The notes beneath the pieces were generated by a model. It made no database searches. It saw only the letters and a list, made by a program, of their open reading frames with translations, and had not been told where the DNA came from. Source: DATDAW01 sp036525185 (GTDB taxonomy: Bacteria > Verrucomicrobiota > Verrucomicrobiia > Chthoniobacterales > DASVRZ01). From it: a DNA stretch of 64,000 nt. This document shows, one piece after another, positions 63,964 through 64,000 of the stretch (position 1 is the first letter of the stretch; each line of letters opens with the position of its first letter). The stretch is taken from NCBI GenBank assembly GCA_036525185.1, contig DATDAW010000028.1, forward strand, positions 1-64,000. The letters are read 5' to 3'. Made by a program: the position numbers and the translations under genes.

Positions 63964-64000
63964 GTGTTTAATTATCCGAAATCCTATGATGTGCTGGTGG
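63964..64000 (+). CDS. mnmG: tRNA uridine-5-carboxymethylaminomethyl modification enzyme MnmG, N-terminus only
   Basis: Only 12 codons are inside the window: GTG then FNYPKSYDVLV. This fits the MnmG (GidA) opening, YPxxYDVIVVGGGHAG, just before the FAD-binding glycine loop, which lies beyond the edge. Identity rests on this short match and on the parS-like site directly upstream, so it is probable rather than certain. Confidence 0.7.
   Translation, partial: MFNYPKSYDVLV

Noticed and set aside
1..64000. CRISPR arrays, insertion sequences, prophage
   Set aside because: No regularly spaced direct repeats, no transposase, integrase or phage structural gene was seen.

Overview
The window looks like a chromosomal segment of a Gram-negative, moderately high-GC bacterium, most likely a member of the Verrucomicrobiota (Chthoniobacterales/Spartobacteria-like soil lineage). 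Evidence: outer-membrane biogenesis genes (a KDO transferase, a PagL-like lipid A deacylase, a TamA/TamB pair), a verrucomicrobial-looking EF-P, and short word-like inverted repeats between genes. The taxon is inferred from memory of families, not from a search. Most of the window is ordinary housekeeping sequence with mixed strand use.

Layout. 0-3 kb: two TIR-domain genes on the minus strand (TIR-STAND ATPase cut by the window edge and carrying an apparent 1-base frameshift; TIR-TPR protein), a candidate immune locus. 3-18 kb: kdtA, nuoA, an exported unknown, a long smc, the ferritin-VIT1 fusion mbfA, uppS, an NtrC-type regulator with Glu at the phosphoacceptor site, a class IV aminotransferase and mfd. 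17.5-29.6 kb: an MFS carrier, tRNA-Pro, glpX, an MscS channel, a YihY protein, and the tamB-tamA operon. 29.9-33.2 kb: tRNA-Thr and a tandem HtrA protease/degenerate paralogue. 33-42.5 kb: a methyltransferase-GT2-GT4 fusion, the nadC-birA-coaB-like operon, a dienelactone hydrolase, a PagL-like protein, an RNase H-fold nuclease, leuD-lipoprotein. 42.5-51.5 kb: leuC, pyrH-frr-thioredoxin-like, a four-gene GT4 cluster (one gene behind a good sigma-54 promoter match) and efp. 51.5-64 kb: a membrane metalloprotease-like protein, a sugar kinase, a DJ-1 protein, an orphan E2 gene, a roughly 600-base gene-free region with paired DnaA-box-like dyads, an RluA-type synthase, an ABC ATPase-CNMP protein-AbgT run, an MFS carrier, a U32 peptidase, rpsT, a small unknown, a perfect parS-like palindrome, and the first codons of mnmG.

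The most interesting reading is at the right end. A parS-like site sits directly before mnmG (gidA), a classical origin-proximal gene, and 8 kb to its left a gene-free region carries inverted pairs of DnaA-box-like 9-mers in two dyads. Together they suggest the chromosome origin region. The second candidate is the double-TIR locus at the left edge. Other items: an inverted repeat that supplies the same C-terminal residues and stop codon to two convergent genes, a receiver domain with Asp replaced by Glu, and a protease/pseudoprotease pair.
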